The notes under the pieces were generated by a model. It ran no database searches and was not told where the DNA came from. It saw only the letters and a program-made list of their open reading frames with translations. Positions 14,664 through 23,457 of a stretch of DNA of 27,796 bases are shown here, piece after piece. Source of the stretch: an uncultured Planctomycetales bacterium (GTDB lineage Bacteria; Planctomycetota; Planctomycetia; Pirellulales; S012-138); NCBI GenBank assembly GCA_937982665.1, contig CALJLD010000032.1, positions 1 to 27,796 of the forward strand. Direction: 5' to 3'. How positions within the stretch are numbered: position 1 is the first letter of the stretch; each line of letters begins with the position of its first letter. The position numbers and the translations under genes are program-made.

Positions 14664-16811
14664 GTGATTGGAAACAGGATTCGGGTTGAAAAGGAAATTG
14701 GTGGGCAGATATTGGCAATCGAAACAGGAGCGCTGGCCAAGCAAGCGGCCGGAAGTTGCCTGATAAGTTATGGGGAGACAGTGGTCATGGCCGCCGTGAC
14801 CAGCGGCACGCCGCGGCCGGGGATTGACTTCTTCCCGTTGACGTGTGACTACCGCGAGCGAATGGCCGCCGCCGGAAAGTTCCCTGGCGGATTTCTCAAG
14901 CGTGAAGGCCGCCCCACAAACAAAGAGATCTTGACCAGCCGGTTGATGGATCGTCCGATCCGTCCTCTCTTCCCCAGTTGGTTCCGTGACGAAGTTCAAG
15001 TTCAGGCGTTCGTCCTTGCCAGCGACCGTCAGCATGATGGTGACATGCTTGGCATGAACGGTGCCGCGGCCGCGTTGGCCATTTCGCCGCTGCCATTTCA
15101 GGGTCCCATTGCTTCAGTTCGGTTGGCGTACATTGACGGCGAGTATGTGCCGTTCCCGTCCAACGATGACTTGGAAGGCAGCGATCTGGACCTGATTGTT
15201 TCCGGTTCACGTGACGCCGTGTTGATGATCGAAGGCTTCGCGCGAGAAATGCCTGAGGACGAGATGGTCAAAGCCATCCTCACCGCGCATGAGGTCATCC
15301 GCGAGATCTGCGACTTGCAGGACGAGCTTTGCGAAAAGGTCAACGTAGCGAAGACCGAGTATCCTGATCCCGAACCGGATCAACTCCTGCCTCGTTTGCG
15401 CGAAACTTATTACGACCGCCTGAAGACCGCCAAACAAACGGTCGTCAAGCAAGAGCGGGCTGAAGCGGTTTCCGCCGTTAAGCAAGCGGCCTTTGAAGAG
15501 ATCATTCCTGACCCGGATGCCGCGGACGCGGTTGACCCAGGAAAGTTTGGCAATGCCTGGCATGACTTGGAAGCGATTGTCGTTCGCGATTTGATCCTTG
15601 CCGGCACTCGGTCAGACGGTCGTGGTGCCAACACCTTGCGACCCATCGCTTGCGAAGTTGACGTGCTTCCGCGAGTTCATGGCTCGGCCGTTTTCCAACG
15701 CGGTGAGACCCAAGCGTTGATCACGGTCACTTTGGGAACATCGCGAGATGAACAACGCGTGGATGGGCTGTTTGAGGAATACAGCAAGAAGTTCATGCTG
15801 GATTACAACTTCCCGCCGTTTTCTGTTGGGGAATGCCGCCCCATCCGAGGCCCTGGCAGACGTGAAATCGGCCATGGCGCGCTTGCCGAACGCAGCGTGA
15901 AGCCTGTCCTTCCGGACCCAATGGAGTTCCCTTACACAATCCGCGTGATTTCTGACATTCTGGAAAGCAACGGTTCCAGCAGCATGGCCAGTGTTTGTGG
16001 CGCCACACTGGGACTGATGGCCGCCGGCGTGCCCATCAGCAATCCGGTCGCGGGAATCTCGGTTGGTCTGGTCAAGGAATCCGACGACAAATGGACTTTG
16101 CTGACTGACATCATTGGTGATGAGGACCACTTCGGCGATATGGACTTCAAGGTTGCCGGAACCCAACGCGGAATCACCGGCATCCAGTTGGACCTTAAGA
16201 TTGATGGCATCAGTGAAGAAATCGTTCGCGGTGCGTTGGCTCAGGCAAAAGAAGCCCGCATCGAGATTCTTCGTACGATGCTCTCGACAATCTCTCGTCC
16301 CAACGTGGATATTTCGGATCATGCACCGCGTTTGCTCCGCACCAAGATCCACCCGGACAAGATTGGCCTGTTGATTGGCCCCGGCGGCAAGACCGTGCGA
16401 AATATCCAAGAGACGACCGGTGCCACCATCGACATCGAAGAGGATGGAACCGTGTTGGTCGCCGGTCCCAGCGGCGATATCGCCAAGGCCGCACTGGAAC
16501 TTGTTGAGGCCATGACGGCATCCGTCCAAGTTGGCCGTATTTACAACGGCCGCGTGACCAGCATCAAGGACTTTGGCTGCTTTGTGGAAATCCTGCCTGG
16601 CAAAGATGGCCTTTGCCACATCAGTGAATTGGCCGACGATTACGTTAGCTCAGTAACGGATATCTGCAACGTAGGTGACAGCCTCGCCGTCAAAGTCATT
16701 GCGGTTGATGAGCAAGACCGCGTCAAACTCAGCCACCGTGCGGCCTTGAAAGAACAAGAGTCGCCCAGCGAAAACGGCGACGCTGCCAGCACGGAAGACG
16801 AAGAAGAATAG
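14664..16811 (+). CDS. pnp: polyribonucleotide nucleotidyltransferase (PNPase)
   Basis: PNPase is a trimeric phosphorolytic 3'-to-5' exoribonuclease of mRNA turnover. The 715-residue protein has all expected parts: a first RNase PH domain (CDYRERMAAAGKFPGGFLKR and following), a helical linker, and a second RNase PH domain with SNGSSSMASVCG (phosphate binding) and GDEDHFGDMD. Asp486 and Asp492 fall at the same numbers as the E. coli catalytic aspartates. A KH domain (LIGPGGK at 570-576), an S1 domain (about 622-692, RVTSIKDFGCFVEILPGKDG) and an acidic tail follow. The GTG start at 14664 has AGGAA six bases upstream. It follows rpsO and ends at a strong intrinsic terminator. Confidence 0.98.
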   Translation: MIGNRIRVEKEIGGQILAIETGALAKQAAGSCLISYGETVVMAAVTSGTPRPGIDFFPLTCDYRERMAAAGKFPGGFLKREGRPTNKEILTSRLMDRPIRPLFPSWFRDEVQVQAFVLASDRQHDGDMLGMNGAAAALAISPLPFQGPIASVRLAYIDGEYVPFPSNDDLEGSDLDLIVSGSRDAVLMIEGFAREMPEDEMVKAILTAHEVIREICDLQDELCEKVNVAKTEYPDPEPDQLLPRLRETYYDRLKTAKQTVVKQERAEAVSAVKQAAFEEIIPDPDAADAVDPGKFGNAWHDLEAIVVRDLILAGTRSDGRGANTLRPIACEVDVLPRVHGSAVFQRGETQALITVTLGTSRDEQRVDGLFEEYSKKFMLDYNFPPFSVGECRPIRGPGRREIGHGALAERSVKPVLPDPMEFPYTIRVISDILESNGSSSMASVCGATLGLMAAGVPISNPVAGISVGLVKESDDKWTLLTDIIGDEDHFGDMDFKVAGTQRGITGIQLDLKIDGISEEIVRGALAQAKEARIEILRTMLSTISRPNVDISDHAPRLLRTKIHPDKIGLLIGPGGKTVRNIQETTGATIDIEEDGTVLVAGPSGDIAKAALELVEAMTASVQVGRIYNGRVTSIKDFGCFVEILPGKDGLCHISELADDYVSSVTDICNVGDSLAVKVIAVDEQDRVKLSHRAALKEQESPSENGDAASTEDEEE

Positions 16812-16855
16812 TCTGCGATAGCTGATAGCAGCTCTCCGCATCGTTCATAAGAAGG

Positions 16856-16886
16856 CGCTCTCGCAAATCTGCGAGAGCGTTTTTTT
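16856..16886 (+). terminator. Rho-independent terminator of rpsO-pnp
   Basis: CGCTCTCGCA (16856-16865) and TGCGAGAGCG (16870-16879) form a perfect 10-bp stem with an AATC loop, followed directly by seven T residues (16880-16886). It starts 45 nt after the pnp stop. This is the clearest intrinsic terminator in the window. Confidence 0.95.
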
Positions 16887-17078
16887 GTCGGCACCCAACG
16901 GCGTGCCGCGGCAAATCGACGCGGGCGCGCGGACTCGTGGCGGAAATGCCGGACAAGACAAGCCATCGCTGCTATCGCGAAGAATCATTGATGTTTGCCG
17001 CGCATCGTTACTGCGGATGCTGTCAACGTCTCGATACCCCACGCGTGATTCAACCTAGGGCCAGAACCTGCAACGCTT

Positions 17079-17084
17079 TATAAT
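17079..17084 (+). promoter_or_regulatory. consensus -10 box upstream of the large exported protein gene
   Basis: A perfect TATAAT lies 36 nt before the ATG at 17121, which would give a leader of about 30 nt. No recognisable -35 hexamer sits 16-18 bases upstream (the sequence there is TAGGGC), so it may need an activator. The preceding ~190 nt after the pnp terminator hold no other feature. Confidence 0.45.
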
Positions 17085-17120
17085 CGCCCCGCTTCACACT
17101 TCGAACACTGTTCAGCAAGG

Positions 17121-20100
17121 ATGCGGAACCGAGTCAATTCGATGTTGGGCTCGTGGCGCGCGCGCATGAAGCGCGGAACATCGCTGCGCGCGCGGATGGG
17201 ACTCACCGCATTCGCCGTCGTCATCATTGGCATCGCAGTTGCTTGCTTTCTTGCTCAACAACCTGAGGCGCAAGCTCAACTTCCACCGCCGTCGAGAGAC
17301 GCATTTCCCGAAGTCCATTTGCGCATCGCCTGGGGCGGCGGGGAACCACAATTGTGGCGCGGCCAAATCTCTGTTTCCAAAGGTCAGGTTGTCAAACAAA
17401 GGCTCTTAGGGATTGAAGCCGATGAGCCTCGCGCCATCTGGCAAAGCGGTCCGTCAGTGCGTATCGAACAACCGCGAGCACGTACGTACGATGGCGTGGA
17501 TGTTGCGGTCGTCGCGCCGCTCGATGCGACACTACAGATTGAGTTGGCTCCGCTTGGTGCGGACGCCAACGCGGCGGCTCCTGTGCGAATTCCAATTCGG
17601 GAGATGCTGGCGAACTACTACAACGGTGAGTTGGACAAGCAGGGCAACCGGCTGTTGGTCCGCCGCGAAAGCGGTGACATGCTGCGACTGCACGTTAACC
17701 ATCCCAATCTAATCTTTGAGCCCGGCGAGATCCTTCGAGCGCAACTGCAAGCGTTCTTGTTGCCGGTGGGCGCCGGCGGCAACATCCAATTGCGGACATC
17801 ACTAACGCGAGCGCGGGATGACAGCGAGTTATGGAGCAAACGGCAGTCGGTCACGCTGGATCCCGCGGGGACGGCTGGCTCCGTGCCGCTGGAATTTGAT
17901 TTGCCCGAAGAAGAAGGCGCCTATGACCTCCACATCGAAGCGTTGGAATCCAATCTCGGCGCGAGAATCGGGCTTAAGCAAACAATCGCCAAGCGAAAGC
18001 TGCAGTTCCTGGTTTTTGATAGCCGCCGCCGATTTCAGAACGCGGCTCAAAGTCCCGCCGCTTGGAACGAAGTCCTTGCGGTTGATTTGACCAGCGCTGA
18101 TTTCTGGAGCAGCCTGGCACGGTGGCCGCTGTCGGGAAGCGCAACGCAGCCGGAATCCAGCGGACACAAGAAAGTTGTTTCACTGCCGACAATTTCGGGG
18201 CAAGCGCCGTTTGTTTCACTTGCGCCATCGGCGGAAGCATCGATCGCCTGGGAGTCCATTCCGCTCAAAGGGGCGGAACCAGGCATGCCGCATATTGTCG
18301 AAGTGGAATTCCCGGTTGATGCCCCGCAGAATCTCGGGATCAGCATCATGGAACCCAACGCGGCCGGGCGGTTAGTGCCGATCGGCTTGGACTCAGGCGT
18401 TTACCGGCCTGCTTCATCGCTGTTGCCAAGTATCGGCGAGGTGGGCGTTCACCGGTTGATCTTTTGGCCCAAGACCGAGCAACCGTTGTTGCTGATAACT
18501 AATCAAAGCGAAACGCAAACGTGCTACTTCGGCAAGATTCGTTTGCTGGCCGGGCCGGCGCACTTGCCTTCAGCCTTTCTGGTAGGCACCTCAGCATTGG
18601 AAGCAAAGCGCGATTGGCTGGGCTACTTCGAGAAGCCGCTCCTGGCGGAGAACTTTGGCGCGACGGAGTTTGTTGATGAGTGGAGCGGCCGCAGTCTGGA
18701 TGACTGGGTGACGTTTCATCAAGCCAGTACTCGGTTGAGCGAGCTGCTTTTGCATCGAGGACAGACCGGCGCAATTGTCACTGTTGCTGCCGATGGCAGC
18801 GCACTGTTCCCGAGTGAATCCATATTGCCCACGCCGCGGTTTGACACGGGAGCCTTCTATGACTCTTCGCAGGACCCTGCAAGCAAAGATGTCTTAGAAC
18901 TGCTGCTGCGAGAGTTTGACCGCCGAGAACTTAAACTGATCCCCGCGATTGATTTTGCCACTGCGTTGCCGAGCCTTGAACAACTCGCTCGAAACGGCAA
19001 CCCCGATACGGCGAGCATGTTTTGGATTGGCGGCAATGGACGTTGGTTGCCAGCCCGTTATCCGCCCAACCGCGGCCGCGCACCCTATTACAACATCCTT
19101 GATCCGCGCGTTCAGGATGCAATGTTGCGCGTCTTGCAGGAAGTCACGCAGCGAGCTAGCCGGCATCCTTCGTTTTCCGGCATTGGAATTCGTTTGGGCG
19201 TTGATGGCTTCGCGCAGCTTCCAGGTCCCGAGTGGGGATTGGATGATCTGACAGTTGCGCGGTTTGAGCGGCAGACCGGTATTCAGCTTGATATGGCGAA
19301 TGCACCGGACCGCTTTGCTCGCCGCCGCGAGTTGCTCTTGGGGCCACACTTGCAAGCCTGGCTGGAATGGCGCGCAGATCAACTGTTTGAATTCTATGAT
19401 CGCGCTGCCAAACAATTGCAACAAGCGCGGCCTGGCACTCGGCTGCTGCTGTTGGGAACGGGAATGCTGGCGTCGGCCGACGCTCGTCAGCGGTTCCACC
19501 CTTTGGGGCAGGAGCAAGGCGCCGTCACCCGTTCTCTCCTGGAAGCCGGCATTGGGCCAAAGCTCATTGCAGGCACGGAATCGCTGACGTTTCTGCAGCC
19601 GCAGCGAACTCGACCGCAAGACACGGTCAGTGCTGATGACGTTGAAGTTGCTGATGCTTATGTGAATTTGACGTTCGGCGCTGAACTCGCCCAGCTCTTC
19701 GCCAAGTCGAACGGCACGGTTTTCTTTCACCCGCCCACCGAGTTTCGCGTTCCGACATTCGAGCAAACCAGCCCGTTTGAGAGCAGTTCGGCTTGGATCG
19801 TTTCACATTTGAGTCCCGTTGCCGCGGAGAATCAACGCCGTTTTGCGCACGCTTTGGCTCAGCGAGATCAATCGATGCTTGTTGACGGTGGCTGGCTACT
19901 GCCGATGGGACAAGATGATGGCTTGCAAGAAATGATGGCGGCGTATCGCCAGTTGCCCACAGCTGAATTTGAGGAATTCGCATCAACTCAGACGCAACCG
20001 GTTGTGATTCGTTCATTGCGCACCGAGGACGGGATATGCTGCTACCTGGTGAATGATTCGCCTTGGCAAGCGAGCGTGCGACTGCGTTTTCGCTCTTCAT

Positions 20101-21068
20101 CCGATTTGCGATCACAAACGATTGGCGAGTATTCGACCTCAGTGTTGACGCGACGTCAGGGGGAAGAATCGTCTACGGATGTCAATTTGGGCCCATATGA
20201 TTTGCAGGCGTTCTGGTTTCGCGCCAGTGATTTGGAAATCAAGACGGTGGAAGTTGAGTTGCCGCAAGCTCCGGCGCAAGTCGCACGTCGATTGGAAGTC
20301 TTGCACCAGGGCTTAAGCCAACTCACCAGCAGGCAGCCGGATCAAATCTCCATGACCAACGGCGGGTTTGAGAAGTTCTATCCGTCGGGTGCGCCGGTCG
20401 GCTGGCAGTCTTCGCCGGGCTCAACACTTGCTCAGTTGCGCGGAGCCAATCTGGCAAACAAGGGCGAGTCCGCCGCAATCTTTCGCTCAAACTCCGGACG
20501 TGCATCCTTGTTGAGTGATGCCTTCTCGCCACCGACATCCGGAAGGCTGGCAGTCTCAGCATGGCTTAAGATTCCGCATAACGCCCAAGCGCCGCTAACT
20601 CGAATCGCCATTGTGGGCGAGATCAACGGCCAGACTTATTACCGCTACGCACCGGTCCGGGCGGGCAGCACAAGCGCCGGGCTCAACAACGAATGGAACC
20701 AGTTTGTGTTCCACGTTCAGGACTTGCCTTCAAGCGGACTTGCCAACCTGCGTGTGCAATTTGAGCTTTTGGAACCAGGCGAAGTGGCTGTGGATGATGT
20801 CGTTGTCTATGAGAATCTCCATCCCGATAGCGAACTCGTTAAGATCTTCGCTATGTTGAGCCGTGTGGAAATCATGGCCGAGAAAGGCGAATGGGCGAAT
20901 TGCCTGCGGATGCTAAACGGCTATTGGCCGCAGCTGTTGGATGAATATGCGACTTCTTCGCCTTCTCAACTTGCCGATGGCGCGAACGAGCCCAAAGGCG
21001 TTGACGATCCCAAACCGCGCTCCGGCATTTTGGATCAGGTGTTGCCGGACTGGATGAAGTGGCGATAG
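17121..21068 (+). CDS. large exported protein with family-10-glycosylhydrolase-like core
   Basis: This 1315-residue protein has a basic N-terminus and a hydrophobic segment at about 26-45, followed by AQAQ: a signal peptide or single anchor. ATG 17166 would give a more standard signal length. Residues 60-480 look like beta-rich accessory domains. Residues about 495-870 recall the TIM-barrel 'family 10 glycosylhydrolase-like' group: ENFGATEFVDEWSG, LKLIPAIDFATALPSLEQL, then a predicted strand IGIRLGVDGFAQLPGPEWG. About 1077-1235 form a jelly-roll-like carbohydrate-binding region beginning MTNGGFEKFYPSGAPVGW and ending VAVDDVVVYE. Catalytic acids cannot be assigned, so enzymatic activity is unproven. 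A role at the cell surface or in polysaccharide handling is inferred. It converges with the S41 gene, 45 nt apart. Confidence 0.7.
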   Translation: MRNRVNSMLGSWRARMKRGTSLRARMGLTAFAVVIIGIAVACFLAQQPEAQAQLPPPSRDAFPEVHLRIAWGGGEPQLWRGQISVSKGQVVKQRLLGIEADEPRAIWQSGPSVRIEQPRARTYDGVDVAVVAPLDATLQIELAPLGADANAAAPVRIPIREMLANYYNGELDKQGNRLLVRRESGDMLRLHVNHPNLIFEPGEILRAQLQAFLLPVGAGGNIQLRTSLTRARDDSELWSKRQSVTLDPAGTAGSVPLEFDLPEEEGAYDLHIEALESNLGARIGLKQTIAKRKLQFLVFDSRRRFQNAAQSPAAWNEVLAVDLTSADFWSSLARWPLSGSATQPESSGHKKVVSLPTISGQAPFVSLAPSAEASIAWESIPLKGAEPGMPHIVEVEFPVDAPQNLGISIMEPNAAGRLVPIGLDSGVYRPASSLLPSIGEVGVHRLIFWPKTEQPLLLITNQSETQTCYFGKIRLLAGPAHLPSAFLVGTSALEAKRDWLGYFEKPLLAENFGATEFVDEWSGRSLDDWVTFHQASTRLSELLLHRGQTGAIVTVAADGSALFPSESILPTPRFDTGAFYDSSQDPASKDVLELLLREFDRRELKLIPAIDFATALPSLEQLARNGNPDTASMFWIGGNGRWLPARYPPNRGRAPYYNILDPRVQDAMLRVLQEVTQRASRHPSFSGIGIRLGVDGFAQLPGPEWGLDDLTVARFERQTGIQLDMANAPDRFARRRELLLGPHLQAWLEWRADQLFEFYDRAAKQLQQARPGTRLLLLGTGMLASADARQRFHPLGQEQGAVTRSLLEAGIGPKLIAGTESLTFLQPQRTRPQDTVSADDVEVADAYVNLTFGAELAQLFAKSNGTVFFHPPTEFRVPTFEQTSPFESSSAWIVSHLSPVAAENQRRFAHALAQRDQSMLVDGGWLLPMGQDDGLQEMMAAYRQLPTAEFEEFASTQTQPVVIRSLRTEDGICCYLVNDSPWQASVRLRFRSSSDLRSQTIGEYSTSVLTRRQGEESSTDVNLGPYDLQAFWFRASDLEIKTVEVELPQAPAQVARRLEVLHQGLSQLTSRQPDQISMTNGGFEKFYPSGAPVGWQSSPGSTLAQLRGANLANKGESAAIFRSNSGRASLLSDAFSPPTSGRLAVSAWLKIPHNAQAPLTRIAIVGEINGQTYYRYAPVRAGSTSAGLNNEWNQFVFHVQDLPSSGLANLRVQFELLEPGEVAVDDVVVYENLHPDSELVKIFAMLSRVEIMAEKGEWANCLRMLNGYWPQLLDEYATSSPSQLADGANEPKGVDDPKPRSGILDQVLPDWMKWR

Positions 21069-21113
21069 ACAGCTCTTGAATCCGTCGCTATTCCAAACTC
21101 TTGATCTTCCACC

Positions 21114-22526
21114 TTATTGATCGTCGCCGGCGTCATCGTCTGGCTCCGTCCGTAGCCATTCCAAGGCCGCCTGAATGACAGGATCTTCTGTTTCAAAATC
21201 CTCCGGCTCAGTTTCCACGAGAATGTCGGGCTCAACGCCCTGTCCTTCTAGCAGTTCTCCGTCTGGGAACATGGCTTGCCAACTGGGCAGGTAGGCAGTC
21301 AGCCCATCGCCCAAGTCGTGCGGCTTCGGATTTCCTGAACTCCCAAATGAAGCCTGACCGATCAATTGCGCTTGTTTGACCTGCTTCATCATTAGCAGAA
21401 AAGCTTCGCAACTGCTCATGTTTGCCGGCCCCATCAACACGGCAACCTTGCCGGTGAACTGACGCCCGCCCACCAACGGCGCCAGCTTGCGCTCGCGCGG
21501 CTCGGTGAAACCATCAGGTTGATCGGTATCTCTTGTTCGCGTCATTTCATAAGTAAACGGCTCTTCGACAAATCTTCTGGCGAAAGCCTCGCAGAACAGA
21601 TCATTGCCGCCGCCGTTGGGGCGAACATCAATGATGATGCCTGGGGCATCCTTGGCGTTGTTCATGATCTCGGCAAGCTTAGACAGATCGGTCGCACGCT
21701 GGTTTGCCCAAGAGGCAATCAAAACATACACGATGCCGTCCCTGTACGTGCCCATGTAGACGGTGTTGTTGACCTTGATCAGGTTCTCAACTTCGCGCGC
21801 CAGGATGCTGCTGGAGAAATTCGGCACATAGCTACGCACGGTTGTGGGATAGCGAATCCCATCATGCTCGATGGAAATGTGCGGGTCTTCAGCCGCCGAC
21901 AAGAGATCCGCAACATGATAGGTCAACTCATCCGTTGTCTTCGCATCCAGGAACAGCTGGCGAAAACTATCAAAGCGCTGCACCCAGTTGACGTGGCGCA
22001 AGTCTCGATACGAATAGTGCTGATCGATTGCCTTTTGCAAGGCGTTGAAAGTTTCCAAGTTCTCTGGTCCGCCGCGGAATTGGACAGGCTCAACACCGCC
22101 CGGCGCGGTCGTGCGGAAGGACACGACTGTCGGCTTGACCGGAACGCCGTCCGTATCTTGAAAACGGTCAAACGTGAGACCGTTAATGCCAAAGGTATAC
22201 AGCCGGTTGGGTTCCAGCTTGACGAGCAACTCACATTTGCGCGGCGTCACCCATTTCGGCGGCTCGGCGACTTCGGGAAAGAGGTTTCCCCCTTTCGTCC
22301 ATGAAAACGAATCGGCCATGTCCCGGTTGAAGACCAACACCAGCTTTCGCTCACCTGGTGTCACGTTGTCCGCTCCGTCTGCGGGATCGCTGCTTACCAA
22401 CAGCGGTGGGGATTGAGCCTGAGCCGCCGCGCAAAACTCGGCGCTATTCGCCAAATAGAACACACCAGCCACAGCGCTGGCTAAGATCATTCGGCGCAAC
22501 AGATCATTCGCTTCAGGATGATGCAT
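21114..22526 (-). CDS. exported S41-family peptidase with N-terminal Ig-like domain
   Basis: From ATG 22526 the 470-residue protein has a signal peptide (LLRRMILASAVAGVFYLANS, cleavage likely near AQA). A Big_5/SbsA-type Ig-like domain follows at about 40-140, beginning LLVSSDPADGADNVTPG. The remainder is an S41 tail-specific-protease domain. The nucleophile is probably Ser371 in MSSCEAF with Glu374. The position of the usual C-terminal-processing-peptidase lysine is Ser396 (SFGSSGNP), and EDPHISIEH offers a histidine, so it looks closer to S41B/tricorn-type Ser/His enzymes. No PDZ domain is obvious. The substrate is unknown; the location is periplasmic or extracellular. The ATG at 22553 is an alternative without a ribosome site. 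It ends in an acidic tail. Confidence 0.85.
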   Translation of the reverse strand: MHHPEANDLLRRMILASAVAGVFYLANSAEFCAAAQAQSPPLLVSSDPADGADNVTPGERKLVLVFNRDMADSFSWTKGGNLFPEVAEPPKWVTPRKCELLVKLEPNRLYTFGINGLTFDRFQDTDGVPVKPTVVSFRTTAPGGVEPVQFRGGPENLETFNALQKAIDQHYSYRDLRHVNWVQRFDSFRQLFLDAKTTDELTYHVADLLSAAEDPHISIEHDGIRYPTTVRSYVPNFSSSILAREVENLIKVNNTVYMGTYRDGIVYVLIASWANQRATDLSKLAEIMNNAKDAPGIIIDVRPNGGGNDLFCEAFARRFVEEPFTYEMTRTRDTDQPDGFTEPRERKLAPLVGGRQFTGKVAVLMGPANMSSCEAFLLMMKQVKQAQLIGQASFGSSGNPKPHDLGDGLTAYLPSWQAMFPDGELLEGQGVEPDILVETEPEDFETEDPVIQAALEWLRTEPDDDAGDDQ

Positions 22527-23053
22527 CAACTTACCTCGGCCGAGAAACTGCATGTGAGAACACTGGTGTTTGCTTAATTGTCGCCGTGGTCAACAAACAC
22601 GCAAGCTGATTTACCCTTCGCTGGAAACGCGTGTAACGCACTTCCACACCAAACGCAGTGGGCCTAAGCGTGGCTCACCACGTTGCAAAGTTCATGTTCA
22701 ATTGCCAAAGAGCATGGAGCCAATTTCCAACAATTGCTGCGCACTGGGCAAGGCGCGTTTGGATTTTTTTTGGGGGGCTAGGTTTGGTCGTACCCCGCGG
22801 GCCCGCCAGCGAATGATGCGTCAGCCCACGGAGCGAATTTCCGTCTTCCAGGGGGCGCTCGATTGGGTTGATAAGTGGGAAATTCAGCCGGTCAGCCGAC
22901 CGGTCCCTGCGCTCCGGGGGTGGATCCGTGGATGGAATAGGGCGAGTAGAATTTTGACGTTGACCAGTGGTACTTTTTCCACCAGCGAATTGAGCTCTGC
23001 GAACCTCGTTTGCGGCGTGACCCAATCGCGGGGGACAAGATGGTTCATGGTCT
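22527..23053. other. 527-nt stretch without a recognisable gene
   Basis: No frame here gives a protein-like product. The plus-strand frame 22570-23142 and the minus-strand frame 22675-23025 are Arg/Ser/Pro-rich without motifs. Features seen are a run of eight T followed by six G (about 22766-22779) and a hairpin, CCGGTC (22888-22893) with GACCGG (22898-22903). It lies between the 5' end of the S41 gene and the 3' end of the MoaD-like gene, both on the minus strand, so it should include the S41 promoter. It may be a decayed gene or a repeat copy, but I cannot identify either. Confidence 0.5.
22534..22537 (-). promoter_or_regulatory. Shine-Dalgarno site choosing the S41 start
   Basis: The coding strand reads GAGG seven bases before the ATG at 22526. 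The upstream in-frame ATG at 22553 has no such site, so 22526 is preferred. Confidence 0.6.
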
Positions 23054-23317
23054 CTAGCCGCCAGCGTCAGCGGATAGAATCAATAAGGTATCACCTTCGT
23101 TCAACGGGCAATCTCCGTTTGACACAAACACATCTCCGTTGACGTTTGCCGTGATGCCGTTGGCCAACTTGCCGTTTGCGACACATGTCCGCGCGAACTC
23201 CGGGAATCTCTGCGCGAGTTGTTCAAGCGCCGACGCCAGAGACTGTGCCTGCACCTCAGCGAATTCGCGTCCGGCTCGTTGCCTGGCGATTCCGTAAAAT
23301 TCCACGCGAATGGTCAT
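23054..23317 (-). CDS. MoaD/ThiS-family sulfur carrier protein
   Basis: This 87-residue beta-grasp protein ends ILSADAGG, with the C-terminal Gly-Gly that is adenylated and thiocarboxylated in sulfur carriers. The start (TIRVEFYGIARQRAG), the LASALEQLAQRFPEF helix and the CPLNEGDTLLIL segment fit MoaD-type proteins of molybdopterin synthase. ThiS-like or other sulfur-carrier roles cannot be excluded. No moaE, moeB, thiF or JAB-peptidase gene is in the window, so the pathway is not fixed by context. ATG 23317 has no clear ribosome site. It diverges from the CYTH gene over 140 nt, which should hold both promoters. Confidence 0.85.
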   Translation of the reverse strand: MTIRVEFYGIARQRAGREFAEVQAQSLASALEQLAQRFPEFARTCVANGKLANGITANVNGDVFVSNGDCPLNEGDTLLILSADAGG

Positions 23318-23457
23318 GTGGGGATTGCGGCGGTTGTGGGTTGGCTTGAAGATGCGGTTAGTATCGCGCTGCGGGCTTGCATCTTTGTTGATGTACCACC
23401 TCTATCATAGGCCGCCTGCGAGCACGAAAACTACTCCCGTCCGGGCCGGATCCTGCG

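Noticed and set aside
15612..16619. 335-codon minus-strand open frame
   Set aside because: It lies opposite the conserved catalytic half of pnp; no independent evidence.
17117..17120. AAGG directly before ATG 17121 as a ribosome site
   Set aside because: Zero spacing to the start codon makes it non-functional as a Shine-Dalgarno site.
22570..23142. 190-codon plus-strand frame in the gene-poor stretch
   Set aside because: Low-complexity, Arg/Ser-rich translation with no motif; it runs into the antisense of the MoaD-like gene.
23377..23408. TTGCAT/TATCAT as a promoter for the CYTH gene
   Set aside because: The spacing is 20 bases, too long for a normal sigma70 promoter.
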